Below are positions 40,727 to 50,752 of a stretch of 64,000 nucleotides of DNA, piece after piece. The DNA lies in assembly GCF_027595985.1 (NCBI RefSeq), contig NC_073303.1, positions 25,494,681-25,558,680 on the forward strand. The letters are read 5' to 3'. Position 1 is the first letter of the stretch; every line of letters starts with the position of its first letter. Position numbers and translations under genes: made by a program. The notes under the pieces were generated by a model. It searched no databases and was not told the origin of the DNA. It saw nothing but the letters and a program-made list of their open reading frames with translations. The DNA comes from Sorex araneus. Taxonomy: Eukaryota; Chordata; Mammalia; Eulipotyphla; Soricidae.

Positions 40727-40902
40727 GATGGTGGCCCATTTTTTAAATAAAGCTTTATTGGAACACAGCCGTGACACTCATTTCTGTATTGCCCATGGCT
40801 GTACCCTAATGACAGAGTTGTGTAGTTGTGACAGAGACCATATGGTCCACACGCCTAAAATATTTATCATCTGGCCCTTTAAGAAAAAGTTTGCTGACAT
40901 CT
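40727..40902 (-). mobile_element. hAT-Charlie (MER-type) DNA transposon fragment
   Basis: AAAGCTTTATTGGAACACAG, GACAGAGACCATATGG, AAAATATTTATCATCTGGCC and AGTTTGCTGACATCTG are in the order of a common non-autonomous MER element on the minus strand. Sub-family not assigned. Confidence 0.65.
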
Positions 40903-40904
40903 GT

Positions 40905-41430
40905 TTTAAACGGCTACATTTGGGGATCGTTTGCTATGGAGTAATATATAACTAAAACAACTCCCATCTTCCACTGGGATCTCAAGGAACTGCAGCAGGA
41001 AGGGGGAAAACACAGAGAAACAAACCCTCCCACACACTCCTGTGGAGCTTCCAGTCACTTGGGAGGCTCCAGAAATCAGAAACCCCCACAACAAGCAGGT
41101 TCAACTGATCCTGGTTTGCTCATGTCCCCTCCCCCCTCCCATGTCTGGCAGAAACACATGGAAATCCCTGCCCATCATAGTCGTGGTCGTCGTCGTCATC
41201 ATCATCATCATCATCCCCTCTGACAATATTTCAAATCTAATGCCAGGCAAAAGAGGAGATAATGAAACAGGAGGAAGAACCAGTAGTAAAAACTGACAGG
41301 GGATGCGCCCTCAGGGATTCCAGATGGGAGTTAGCAGCCGGGGACCATAAAACTACTACACTTACTACGGAGACAGGAGCCAAGCTGGAAAACGAGGGCA
41401 GGGCGCTTCAGAATATAAAAAGGCATCTGG
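40905..41430. other. Unassigned sequence with (CGT)/(CAT) run
   Basis: 41,180-41,217 is GTCGTC units passing into ATC units; no gene recognised around it. Confidence 0.45.
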
Positions 41431-41432
41431 GA

Positions 41433-41603
41433 GGTCTGGAGTGATAGTCTACTGGGTAGGGCACTTGCCGTGCATGCAGCTGACCCGGGTTCGATCTTGG
41501 CATCTCCTAGGGTCCCCCAAGAGTTATTCCTGAGTGAAGAGCCAGGAGTAAACCCTGAGCATCGCCCGGTGTGTCTCCAAAACAAAAACAAACTAACAAA
41601 CAA
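41433..41603 (+). mobile_element. Family A SINE with deletion
   Basis: Intact B box; the GAGCACTGCCAGGAG block is missing; AAACAAAC tail. Confidence 0.9.
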
Positions 41604-41617
41604 AATAGTCACCTCGG

Positions 41618-41775
41618 GGGCCAGAGCCATAGTATAATAGCAGGTAGTTCTTGCACATGGCCGACCCGGGTTTGATTCCCCGGCACCCCATATTGTCCCC
41701 TGAACCCTGCCAGGACTGATTCCTGAGCATAGAGCCAGGAGTCAGCTCTGAGCATTGCCAGGTGTGCCACCCCCT
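41618..41775 (+). mobile_element. Family A SINE
   Basis: GGGGCCAGAGCCATAGTATA head with a deletion before CTTGCACATGGCCGACCC; no A tail left. Confidence 0.87.
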
Positions 41776-41833
41776 ATCCCTCCAGAAAGTGATCTGGCAG
41801 ATCTGAAGAAGGATCAAGTAAAAATTCTAAAAC

Positions 41834-41970
41834 TGGGCTAGAGCGATAGTGCCACAGGTTGGGTGTTTGCCTTGCATGCAGCCGACCTGAGTTTGATCCC
41901 TAGCACCACATATGGTTCCCTGATTCCACCAGGAATAAGCCCCGAGTACTGCCAGGATGGCTCCGACACC
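41834..41970 (+). mobile_element. Family A SINE, 3' truncated
   Basis: GGGCTAGAGCGATAGTGCC head to GAGTACTGCCAGGATGG; the CAGAGCCAGG block is missing. Confidence 0.85.
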
Positions 41971-41974
41971 ACTC

Positions 41975-42350
41975 TCTCTCCCCCCCACACACACTCTCTT
42001 TTTCTCCCTCTCCCTCCCCCTCTTACCTCCAGAAATTGTAAAAGAAAAAGAAACAGGAACAATAAAACAAACTGGGGGAAGAGGGCATCCAAGCAGTGTC
42101 CAGGAGGTCTGAGGGCCCCACCACGATTCAGGCCCAGCCTGTGCTTCAGGGCCAGGGAGCCCGGAGTCTGTGTGCCCTCAGGCCCCTGCAGCCCTGGGCA
42201 GGCTCGGCCACCCTGGCGGTGCTGGGGGAAAAGCAGCTAACGGAAGGGCTCAAGGCACGGGTTTAAGAGGGACATTTCCTAAAATGTTGAAAAGACAGTG
42301 AACGAAACATTGTCAGAACTTTTAGAATAAAGGATGAAATAAAGAGAAAA
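41975..42350. other. Unassigned sequence with CT/CA-rich start
   Basis: 41,983-42,027 is CT/CA-rich; the remainder is unrecognised GC-rich sequence. Confidence 0.4.
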
Positions 42351-42354
42351 CCCA

Positions 42355-42536
42355 AGGGCTGGAGCGATAGCACAGCGGGTAGGGCGTTTGCCTTGCACGA
42401 GGCCAACATGGGTTCGATCCCCGGCATCCCATATCATATGGTCCCCCAAGCACTGCCAGGAGCAATTCCTGAGTGCAAAGCCAGGAGTAACCCCTGAGCA
42501 TTGCTGGGTGTGACCCAAAAAGCAAAAAAAAAAAAA
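42355..42536 (+). mobile_element. Family A SINE with 14-bp TSD
   Basis: Perfect TSD AAAGAGAAAACCCA at 42,341-42,354 and 42,537-42,550; ATATC duplicated in the body. Confidence 0.97.
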
Positions 42537-42587
42537 AAAGAGAAAACCCAGGGAAAAGGGCAAGCGTGAGGTCTCCTGTGCAGTTTA

Positions 42588-42785
42588 TTTTTCTTACTTA
42601 TTTTTTAATATTTATTCTTTTGCTTTTTGGGTCACACCCGGCGATGCACAGGGGTTACTCCTGGCTCATGAACTCAAGAATTCCTCCTGGCGGTGCTCAG
42701 GGGACCATATGGGATGCTGGGAATCGAACCTGGGTTGGCCGCGTGCAAGGCAAACGCCCTACCCGCTGTGCTATTGCTTCAGCCC
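42588..42785 (-). mobile_element. Family A SINE with 15-bp TSD
   Basis: Perfect TSD CTCCTGTGCAGTTTA at 42,573-42,587 and 42,786-42,800. Confidence 0.97.
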
Positions 42786-42894
42786 CTCCTGTGCAGTTTA
42801 ATGGGGCTTCAGAAAGAAAGAGGTAAAAGTACAGAAACTGAATTTGGACTTACAATGGCTAAAATGTGTTGTTGTTATTGTTGTTGTTGTTGCT

Positions 42895-43038
42895 ATGTTG
42901 GGTCACAACCAACAATGCTCAGGGGTTACCCCCTCATTCTGCACTCAGGAATCACTCCTGGTGGTGCTTGCTGGGGACCATATATATGGAATGCCAGGGA
43001 TTGAACCTGGGTTGCCCATGTGCAAGGCAAATGCCCTA
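42895..43038 (-). mobile_element. Older family A SINE, head truncated
   Basis: Body to GCCCATGTGCAAGGCAAATG; its head end is the insertion point of the next SINE. Confidence 0.88.
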
Positions 43039-43047
43039 AATTATGTT

Positions 43048-43222
43048 GTTTTTTTTTTGCTTTTTGGGTCACACCCAGCGATGCTCAGGGGTTACTCCTG
43101 GCTTTGCACTCAGGAATTACTCCTGGCGGTGCTTGGGGGACCATATGGGATGCTGGGGATCGAACCCGGGTCGGCCGAGTGCAAGGCAAACGACCTACCC
43201 GCTGTGCTATCGCTCCGGCCCC
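43048..43222 (-). mobile_element. Young family A SINE with 14-bp TSD
   Basis: TSD CCCTAAATTATGTT at 43,034-43,047 and 43,223-43,236. Confidence 0.97.
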
Positions 43223-43244
43223 CCCTAAATTATGTTTTTAAATA

Positions 43245-43481
43245 GCACTGTAGCACTGTCGTCCTGTTGTTCATCTATTTGCTCAAGCGGGCACCAGTAA
43301 CGTCTCCATTGTTAAACTTGTTGTTACTGTTTTTGGCATATTGAATACACCACGGTAACTTGTCAGGCTCTGCCATGCGGGTGGGATACTCTCGGTAGCT
43401 TGCTGGGCTCTCTGAGAGGGACGGAGGAATCGAACCCGGGTCGGCCGCGTGCAAGGCAAACGCCGTACCCACTGTGTTTTT
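43245..43481 (-). mobile_element. Family B SINE, cut at its 5' edge
   Basis: GCTCAAGCGGGCACCAGTAA, TGTTACTGTTTTTGGCATAT, GAGGAATCGAACCCGGGTC and GTACCCACTGTG. The rest of the head is missing; TTTTTAAATA occurs at its left flank and again right of the L1, pointing to a TSD. Confidence 0.9.
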
Positions 43482-44767
43482 ATTTATTTTTTTTAAGTTT
43501 AAATTTTTATTTATTTATTTATTTAATTTCATTTTTATTTTATTTTTTAATACGTGAGTCACCATGAGGGTACAGTTACAAATATACCCATCTTCGTCCT
43601 TGTATTTCCCTCATACAAAGTTCGAGAACCCATCCCTCCACCAGTGTCCATTCTCCACCACTAATGAACCCAGTATCCCTCCCACCCTCCACTCCCGTCC
43701 CCCACTCTGCCTCTGTGGCAGGGCATTCCATTTTGTTCTCTCTTCTTTTGGGTGTTGTGGTTTGCGATAGGGGTATTGAGCGGCCATCGTGTTCAATCTC
43801 TAGTCTACTTTCAGCACGCTTCCCTCTTCTTGCGTGGGGTCCCCAACCACATTTTACTTGGTGTTCCCTACTCTATCCGGGCTGCCTTTCACCCGGCATG
43901 TGAGGCCAGCTTCCAAGCCATGGAGCCAACCTCCTGGTATTATATACTGCTATTCTTGGGTGTTAGTCTCCTACTCTGTTATTTTATATCCCACAGATGA
44001 GTGCAATCTTTCTATGTCTGTCCCTCTCTTTCTGACTCATTTTACTTAGCATGATACTTTCCATGTTGATCCATTTACATGCAAAGTTCATGACTTCATC
44101 TTTTCTTACAGCTGCATAGTATTCCATTGTATAGATGTACCAAAGTTTCTTTAACCAGTCATCTGTTCTCGGGCACTTGGGTTTTTTCCAGATTCTGGCT
44201 ATTGTAAACAGTGCTGCGATGAACATATAAGTGCAGATGTCATTTAGACTATACCTTTTTGTTTCTCCGGGAAATATTCCCAGAAGTGGTATTGCTGGAT
44301 CAAATGGAGGCTCAATTTCTAATTTTTTGAGAAGCATCCATATTGTTTTCCAAAGGGGCTGGATGAGTCGGCATTCCCACCAGCAGTGTAGAAGAGAACC
44401 TTTCTCCCTACATCCTCTCCAACAGTGGTTGCTTTTGTTCTTTTGGATGTGTGCCATTCTCTGTGGTGTGAGGTGGTATCTCATAGTTGTTTTGATCTGC
44501 ATCTCCCTGATGATTAGTGATGCAGAGCATTTTTTCATGTGTCTTTGGCCATTTGTAGCTCTTCCTTAGAAAAATTTCTTTTCATTTCTTCGCCCCATTT
44601 TCTGATGGAGTTGGATGTTTTCTTCTTGTAGAGTTCAGCCAATGCTTTATATACCCTTGATATCAAACCCTTATCGGATGGGTATTGGGTGAATATCCTT
44701 TCCCATTCTGTAGATTGCCTTTGTATTTTGGCCACTGTATCTTTTGCGGTGCAGAAGCTTCTTAGTT
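43482..44767 (-). mobile_element. 5'-truncated L1 insertion
   Basis: TSD TACCCACTGT(G/A)TTTTT at 43,466-43,481 and 44,768-44,783. Carries the ORF2 C-terminal part, the 3' UTR (CACCAGTGTCCATTCTCCAC) and an AT-rich tail. It landed at the 5' edge of a family B SINE, so it is younger than that copy. Confidence 0.93.
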
Positions 44768-44774
44768 TACCCAC
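43984..44774 (-). pseudogene. L1 ORF2 protein, C-terminal fragment, frameshifted
   Basis: Two adjoining minus-strand frames, 44,774-44,535 and 44,538-43,984, encode the end of L1 ORF2p, the reverse transcriptase/endonuclease that copies L1 RNA at the nuclear target site. The second frame contains [40 protein letters not shown] (the cysteine-rich C-terminal motif), [33 protein letters not shown] and [14 protein letters not shown], all characteristic of mammalian L1. Endonuclease and reverse-transcriptase domains are absent because of 5' truncation. One frameshift near 44,536 separates the frames; otherwise few stops remain, so the copy is fairly young. Not a functional gene. Confidence 0.93.
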
Positions 44775-44899
44775 TGTATTTTTTAAATAATGAAAAACAA
44801 TTCAAAAAGTGATAGCCATGAAATTAATTAGCTATTCATTCCACGCTGGAGGGTTCTGAGTTTTTGAGGGGAGATCAGCAGATCTGGGCCCCCTCCCAG

Positions 44900-45165
44900 G
44901 GCTTCTTGGCCAGAGTTGAGGGTGGGGGAGCTGTTCAATATGAGGAACTGAGGATGCATTGCTGCTCAGACCCTGCAGTGTGGGGGGTTACCCTGGCCAC
45001 CCTGGAGGGGCTTGGGGCCTCCAGGACCAAGATCAACAGTGCTTGGGGGCCCAGGGCTGCACCCAGCAATGCTCAAGGAATTGTGCAGTGCCGGGGATCA
45101 AACTAGGCTTGACTGTCTGAATTGCCTGCGCCTTAAATTCTGTACTATTTCTGGCTCCGGCTTGA
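44900..45165 (-). mobile_element. Older long-form SINE
   Basis: Shares CTTGGGGCCTCCAGGACC with the long forms at 17,185 and 19,275, then GCACCCAGCAATGCTCAAGG and CCGGGGATCAAACTAGGC. Confidence 0.6.
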
Positions 45166-45169
45166 CTCT

Positions 45170-45650
45170 TAAGAAAGTCAATCCTTTAAGCACAGATTTG
45201 CCCAGGAAAAGGATAGGAAACTGAAGCAGGAAAGGGCCCCGTGGCAGTGAGTTCTTGGGAGTTGAAAAACCAACTAGTCCTAAAGCTGCCGGGGCTGGGG
45301 GAGGGCCGGGGGGGCAAGTGGGGGGAGGGAACTAAGGCCTTACACTGCTGCCAGCACAGACCCAGGGAAGGCTGGAGCCCTCTCCCCGAGGAATTGCAGC
45401 AGGAGCAAAGGCCTAGAAAGGAATGCCAAGAAGACCATCCACTGCTCCCAACTCGACCCCTTGGTAACCGTCCTAGCAACAGACTCTACCTAGCTAGGAA
45501 GTCTCACGTGGGGCAGTTTGAGAGAAACCCTATGAAAGCCAGCTTGGAGCAAAAGAGATGCGCACATGTGCTGCCCAAGTACATGAGCACACATACCCAC
45601 GAGCACGTGTTGCTGCCGGGAGTATGGTACTCGATATCTGCATCTCCCAT
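45170..45650. other. Unassigned sequence
   Basis: No exon or repeat recognised. Confidence 0.4.
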
Positions 45651-45653
45651 CTC

Positions 45654-45820
45654 TTTTTTTGGGGGGGCAGTAAAGGGGGCACAACCAGCTGTGCTCAGGG
45701 GTTACTCCTGGCTCTGCACTCAGGCATCACTTCTGGTGGACTCGGGGGACCATATGAAGTGCTGGGAATGGAACCTGGGTTGGCTGCATGCAAGGCAAGT
45801 GCTCTATAGCTCCAGCCCCA
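45654..45820 (-). mobile_element. Family A SINE
   Basis: A G-run at the tail side, GGGGTTACTCCTGG to CTCTATAGCTCCAGCCCC. Confidence 0.9.
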
Positions 45821-45830
45821 GACTTCCCCT

Positions 45831-46006
45831 CTTTTTTTTTTTGCTTTTTGGGTCACACCAGCAATGCACAGGGGTTAGTCCTGGCTCATGCACTCAGGAA
45901 TTACCCCTGGTGGTGCTCGGGGGACCATATGGGATGCTGGGAATCAAACCCAGGTCGGCCACGTGCAAAGCAAATGCCCTACCCGCTGTGCTATTGCTCC
46001 AGCCCC
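45831..46006 (-). mobile_element. Family A SINE
   Basis: The flanks AGACTTCCCCTCTTTT and CACACTTCCCCTCTTG give a TSD ACTTCCCCTCTT. Confidence 0.95.
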
Positions 46007-46065
46007 CACACTTCCCCTCTTGAGATGTGTCCTTTCATACTTTAATGCTGGGATGAGTGTGTTTC

Positions 46066-46069
46066 TCTC

Positions 46070-46137
<68 letters not shown>
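46066..46137. repeat. (CT)n microsatellite
   Basis: About 33 CT units, outside any L1 fragment. Confidence 0.95.
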
Positions 46138-46140
<3 letters not shown>

Positions 46141-46157
46141 ATCTAAGATAAAAGTTG

Positions 46158-46333
46158 TTTTTCTTTTTCTTTTTTTGGGTCACACCCAGCGATGCACAGG
46201 GGCTACTCCTGGCTCTGCACTCAGGAATTACCCCTGGCGGTGCTCAGGGAACTGTATGGGATGCTGGGTATCGGACCCATGTCGGGTGTGTGCAAGGCAA
46301 ACGCCCTCTCCTATGTGCTATAATTCCAGCCCC
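46158..46333 (-). mobile_element. Family A SINE
   Basis: Near-consensus; head GTCGGGTGTGTGCAAGGC to ATTCCAGCCCC. Confidence 0.94.
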
Positions 46334-46334
46334 G

Positions 46335-46682
46335 CTGTCTTTCTTTACTGCTTGTCTCCTACAGAAAACTCCTTTTCTGCAAGGGAAAGGCAGCGGACGC
46401 GAGAGATCCGGGGAAGGTCTAGGACCGACTTTCCTGCAAAGAGCGAGGCTCAGAGCAGGTGCTTATCAGCCCCAGATTTCCCCAGCCACTTCCCCGCTTC
46501 CCCGGGGTGGCAGAGGTGGACAGAGAGAACAACAGCAGATTTCCTTCTCAAGAAGCCGCCATCTCTCTCCTCCCAACTTCACATAAGTCACCCGGGGGCC
46601 CCAGCAGCATCAAAAACAACTAGAGATCACTGCGCAGCAGCAAAGGGCCAGAGGGCTGAGTTCTAGCATCAGCTTCTCACCT
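46335..46682. other. Unassigned sequence with splice-acceptor-like start
   Basis: TTGTCTCCTACAG at 46,350-46,362 is acceptor-like. The following sequence stays open for about 220 bp but shows no family feature, and there is no clear donor. Confidence 0.3.
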
Positions 46683-46684
46683 CT

Positions 46685-46780
46685 TACTTGTACCCCCTGG
46701 AGCAAGTTGCCAAATTTCAGTTTCACAACTAATAAACCGGACTAGTAATTATGGCCTACCTGACTTGGCACTGGGGGGGC
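46685..46780 (-). mobile_element. MIR fragment
   Basis: GGAGCAAGTTGCCAAATTTC, then CAGTTTCACAACTAATAAAC and GGCCTACCTGACTTGG, matches the MIR core in reverse. Confidence 0.6.
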
Positions 46781-47064
46781 TCCCATGGATGCCAAAACCT
46801 GTGAACAAATATAGTGAAGGCTACATGATTTCCAAATGAAGCTTGCTTCCATACAACACAGCGTTACCACTTCTGGGAATATACCCTGGGGGCCCCAAGA
46901 CAGAAATGCCATCTGCATTAACCTATGTTAAATTGCAGCACTATTCACAATAGCCAGAATCTGGAAACAACCCAAGTACCCGAGAACAGATGACTAGATA
47001 AAGAAATTAGGGTGCATCCACACAAGGGAATACTATGCAGCTATTAGGAAAAATGAAGTCATGA

Positions 47065-47252
47065 GGGGCTGGAGTGATAGCACAGCGAGTAAGGCATTTG
47101 CCTTGCACGCCACCAACCTGGGTTCAATTTCCAGCATCCCATATGGTCCCCCGAGCACAGCCAGGAGTAATTTCTGAGTGCATGAGCCAGGAGTAACCCC
47201 TGTGCATCAAAGGGTGTAAACGCCTCCTCCCCGCCCCCCCAAAAAAGAAAAA
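47065..47252 (+). mobile_element. Family A SINE with 14-bp TSD in L1
   Basis: Perfect TSD AAATGAAGTCATGA at 47,051-47,064 and 47,253-47,266; the 3' end is replaced by a C-rich stretch before the A tail. Confidence 0.96.
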
Positions 47253-47384
47253 AAATGAAGTCATGAAATTTGTTTATAAATGGATGGTCATGGAGAGTAT
47301 CATGCTGAGTGAAATGAGTCAGAGGGAGAGGGACAGACATAGAATGATCACATTCATTTGTGGCATATAAAAATACATAGTATG

Positions 47385-47620
47385 TGGGGCTGGAGCAATA
47401 GCACAGCGGGTGGGGGCGTTTGCCTTGCACGCGACCGACCCGGGTTCGATTCCCAGCATCCCATATGGTTCCCTGAGCACCACCTGGAGTAATGCCTGAG
47501 TGCAGAACCAGGCCCTAGGCACCTCATAGGGTCCGTCCCCCCTGCCCCCAACTCACCAGAAGTGATTCCTAAGTGCACAGCCAGGAGGGTCCAAAACCAA
47601 AAAGATTAAAATTAAAAAAA
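47385..47620 (+). mobile_element. 236-bp family A SINE with partly duplicated body
   Basis: TSD AAATACAT(A/G)GTATG at 47,371-47,384 and 47,621-47,634. After AGTGCAGAACCAG a second, diverged body block follows (CTCATAGGGTCCG, AGAAGTGATTCCTAAGTGC, ACAGCCAGGAG), making it about 50 bp longer than usual. Confidence 0.95.
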
Positions 47621-48102
47621 AAATACATGGTATGAGACTAATACCCAAAGACAGTAGAAACCAGGGCAGGAGGACTGGTCCACTATTAGAAGATCGCTAC
47701 AAGTGTCGGGGTGAGGGGGAAGGCAGTTAGGGTAGAGAAGGGGCCACACTGACAATGATAGTTGGAAAGGATCACTCTGGAAAAGCACTCAGTGATGAAA
47801 GGAGGTACAGCGATATACATGATAGTTTGTCAGCACCTGGATTGCAAACCATAATGCCCAGAAGAAAAGAGAAAGAGAAAAAATGCATCAGCCACAGAGG
47901 TTGGAGGGGCAGAGGTTAGTGAGAGGGGAACTGGGGACATTGGTGGTGGGAAATGTACACTGGTGAAGGGACAGTGCTAGAACATTGTATGACTGAAACC
48001 CAATCATGAACAACTTCTTTGTAACTCTGTATCTCACAGTGATTCAATTAAAATTAAAAAAAAAAAAAGAAGAGGAAGAAGAGGAAAAAAGATTGAAGTA
48101 AG

Positions 48103-48227
48103 CTTTGGGCCGGGGAAATAGCACAGAGGGGAAGGGGCCCCTCCTATGGTTCCTTGAGCACCGCCAGGAGGAATCCCTGAACACAGAGCCAGGTGTGACT
48201 CCCCCCGACTAAAAAAAAATAAATATG
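48103..48227 (+). mobile_element. Family A SINE lacking B-box region
   Basis: GGGCCGGGGAAATAGCACAG joined to CCTCCTATGGTTCC, so the TTGCC...TTCGA part is deleted. Confidence 0.82.
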
Positions 48228-48229
48228 AT

Positions 48230-49035
48230 TTATCACAAATGTGCCCAGGGGTAACTACTAGTGACGGGGGGAGGGGAATGACAATCTAAATAGACAGGCT
48301 CCAGGGCAACATAAAAATGGGGAGCCCCTTGTTAAAAAATTGTTAGTCATTTCAAGACGGGGACCGGAGTACATTTAAAATAAGCGTGGGGGTGGGGGGG
48401 TGGGTGTGACTGTAAGGGTCACATGCCCTTGGTGACAGTTACTGCGGAGGGCTGCTGTTGCACTAAAAAGAGCTACATGCCCACCCCACCTCCAGGTGCC
48501 GGCAGCCCAGCCCAGGGTAGCGCTGAAAGCCGCAGGGCAGCAATGTTTAGGGAAATGCGCGCACACTTGTTTCCAAACGCTGAAGACGCTAGCGCAGGAC
48601 CAGAGCTCGTGTGCGGTTTTTTTTTTTTTTTTTTTTTGAGAGAGTGGGTGGGACCAGCTCGGCTGCCATTGGAACTGTGGAACTGCCTGTTCCCCACAGA
48701 CTCTGGCCTAGAAAAAAGAAAAGAAAGAAAGACAGAAAAAAAAAAAACCCAAACCCTGCAGCTGTATCTACAGGGCCTGTTGTTGTTTGCTGCGGTGTGT
48801 TACAACACAGCCTGGCAGCTTCCCGGAGCCTTTCACTCTTCCTTCTGGAAGAGTCTGGACCCTGAGCACGTGACATGGCCACACAGCCCTGCAGAGTTGC
48901 CCACACTGCTCCTTCCTTGGGGTTTTCTCCATCGTTGGGGTCTGCATGCTTTTCACTCATGCAGGTCCCCCAGTCCCTTTCCGTCTTCTTCCGCATCCTT
49001 CTGTTTGGCAAACACCCTCAGTTAAGACTCCATCT
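48230..49035. other. Unassigned sequence
   Basis: Two A/T-runs (48,619-48,637 and 48,720-48,748) flank an unrecognised stretch; no exon found. Confidence 0.4.
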
Positions 49036-49037
49036 AC

Positions 49038-49200
49038 GGGGCCAGAGAGAGAGTAGAGTGCGTAGGGCGCTTGCCTAGCACGTGGCCAACCAGGTTTGAC
49101 CTCAGGCATCCCTGAGCACTGCCAGGAGTGATCCCTGGACACAGAGCCAGGAGTAACCCCTGGGCATTGCCAGGTGCAGCACAACCCCCTACCCCTACAA
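49038..49200 (+). mobile_element. Older family A SINE
   Basis: GGGGCCAGAGAGAGAGTAGAG head; the CATATGGTCCC block is deleted; ends GGCATTGCCAGGTGCAGC. Confidence 0.88.
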
Positions 49201-49204
49201 AAAG

Positions 49205-50398
49205 TAGACATCTAAGACTCACCTCTAGTCTCGCTTCTTGAATGAAACCTTGATCTCTCTCAGGAAGAGCCAACTGCCTCCTCCTGGGCTCCCTCCCCTG
49301 TGCCCCACGCAGGTATCTCTCACAGCCCTTGTAAGAGGCACAGTGAAGGGTCCTGTCTCGCAGGCAGAAGTTCTCAGAGTGGGACAATGCTTTCTCAGCC
49401 CCGGGTCTCCTGCACGTAACACACTATTGGTCACCATTGCCCAAGTGTAAGCAACTGGTGGATGTCCAGAGAAACGTTTGAACCACTGTTCCCTTGCTGA
49501 ATGAGTGTATGCATACACGATTTTGGCGATTCTCCCTGACAGCTGGTAGGAAGGGAAGCCTCCAGACATTAGACAGGGATGCTGCCCTACGGGAGGGTTC
49601 AGTGTTGATTCCAGTTGATTTTTTTTTTTTTAGGTACCACCCTTGGAAGGCTGAGTATGGCACCACACAGGTCCTTTGTAGAAGGGGTACTTCCTAAGTA
49701 CCTGCATAGCCTCAGAGTCATTCAGCACCGAAAGCACCTTTGAAATTAGATGAGGCAGCCAGTTGCGCTGAGACTTGAGGCTTCCAGAGGTGGTAACAAA
49801 GGACTAGCTATGGGACTTGGGTTTCTGTCTTCTTAAAATTATGGGGACAAAGCTGGTTATACAGGCAGATGCAGCCGCTGAAACTCCCAGGGAGAGCCTG
49901 GGGTGATCCCATCTAGTTGGAGGGGTCGGGACCCCAGTTGAAACTGAGTTTGCTCAGCAGGGCTTCTTTGCAGGAGATGGGGGTGGAGGGTGGGTCACAT
50001 TGCCCCCAGGAGTGGGGCTTCTTGGTTTAATCTTCTGGGCGCTCATGTTTGAACAAAGCATGATCTTTCACAGTCATTGCGTGTTCAGAGGCAAAGGTTA
50101 CGTGCTGAATTTCCCACCCCACCCCACCCCCCCAGTTCCGAGTGGGCATCCTTGGCTCCTTGAAGCTGTTTCCTGGCTTGACCTGAGTCTCCTTACCAGA
50201 CAAAGAATCTGGACGGCCCCTCTCCATCCCCAGGCCAGAGCTTTCAAAGAGATGATTTTGCTGTGAAGTGAACTAGTTTGCTTCGGCATTACTTTCGCAG
50301 GGGGTTAGAAAGGGATGCTGATGCGGGGGGTGGGGGGTGCGGGCCAGCTTCCTCTGGCCCTTCTCTCCGGTCCCCAAAGGCCAAGGGCCAGACACGTG
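49205..50398. other. SINE-free single-copy sequence upstream of CpG island
   Basis: No repeat, and no exon I can name. The lack of SINEs up to the promoter fits a regulatory flank. Confidence 0.4.
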
Positions 50399-50430
50399 GG
50401 CTGGTGTGGAGAGGCGGAGGTTACACTAAG

Positions 50431-50530
50431 GCGGAGGTGCAAATGAACGAGGGGCGGGGCTTCATTTGCATAGACCGCCGGCGGCCGCCAATCCCGAGCG
50501 TCAGAGCCACAGCCCGCGCGCCTTTTGGGG
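50431..50530 (+). promoter_or_regulatory. TATA-less promoter core: paired octamer-like sites, GC box, CCAAT box
   Basis: TGCAAATGAA at 50,438-50,447 and its exact reverse complement TTCATTTGCA at 50,461-50,470 flank a GC box (50,451-50,460). The right site contains a full octamer ATTTGCAT (50,464-50,471). A CCAAT box follows at 50,488-50,492. The order and the donor downstream suggest rightward transcription starting around 50.5-50.65 kb. Confidence 0.6.
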
Positions 50531-50559
50531 GCGGACTGACAGCGGCGGGACCCTATGGA

Positions 50560-50752
50560 AGGCGGGTCCTGCGGCCCGCGGGGGCGGGACGGCGCCGGGC
50601 GCTGCCCGGGGGATTCGGGCCGATTCGCGGGCGCTGCCAGTCTCGGGCGGCGGCGTCCGGCGCGCGGGCGGCCTTCTGGGCGGGCTCAAGGGTGTGAGCG
50701 GCGCGCGGGGGAGACGGAGCGAGACTGAGCGGACCGGCCACCGCGGCTACAG
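50560..50752 (+). other. Putative untranslated first exon of an unknown gene
   Basis: The 5' limit is a guess (about 70 bp after the CCAAT box). The 3' limit is a good donor, GGCTACAG|GTACCG, at 50,752/50,753. No ATG in a convincing context occurs before the donor, so the exon would be untranslated and coding would begin after a first intron that extends past the window. An alternative is that an exon continues to the donor-like AACAG|GTGATC near 51,400. The gene is not recognised. Confidence 0.4.

Larger units (their letters stand above)
36640..40730 (-). mobile_element. Ancient L1 (eutherian-wide type) fragmented by later insertions
   Basis: Segments in correct reverse order: 3' UTR (AAGGATGGAATCACACAATA, 36,770), ORF2 tail region (TTGATGGACACTTGGGCTG, 37,250), ORF2 (CTTTGTAGTAGGTCTTGAAA, 38,055; GGGGAGTATAGCCATT, 38,845; AACATGGAATATTTCCCC, 39,098) and upstream ORF2 (TTTCAGAGAATAAGTTTGGG, 40,328; CCACATATAAGATGATGTG, 40,494). 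The gaps are exactly the younger SINEs and an LTR-like block. No intact frame. Confidence 0.75.
46840..48070 (+). mobile_element. L1 3' end with two SINE insertions
   Basis: CACTTCTGGGAATATACCC, GCACTATTCACAATAGCCAG, AATACTATGCAGCTATTAGG and GAGTGAAATGAGTCAGAGG are the end of ORF2; GGTGGTGGGAAATGTACACT to CACAGTGATTCAATTAAAAT is the 3' UTR, followed by an A tail. Confidence 0.92.
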
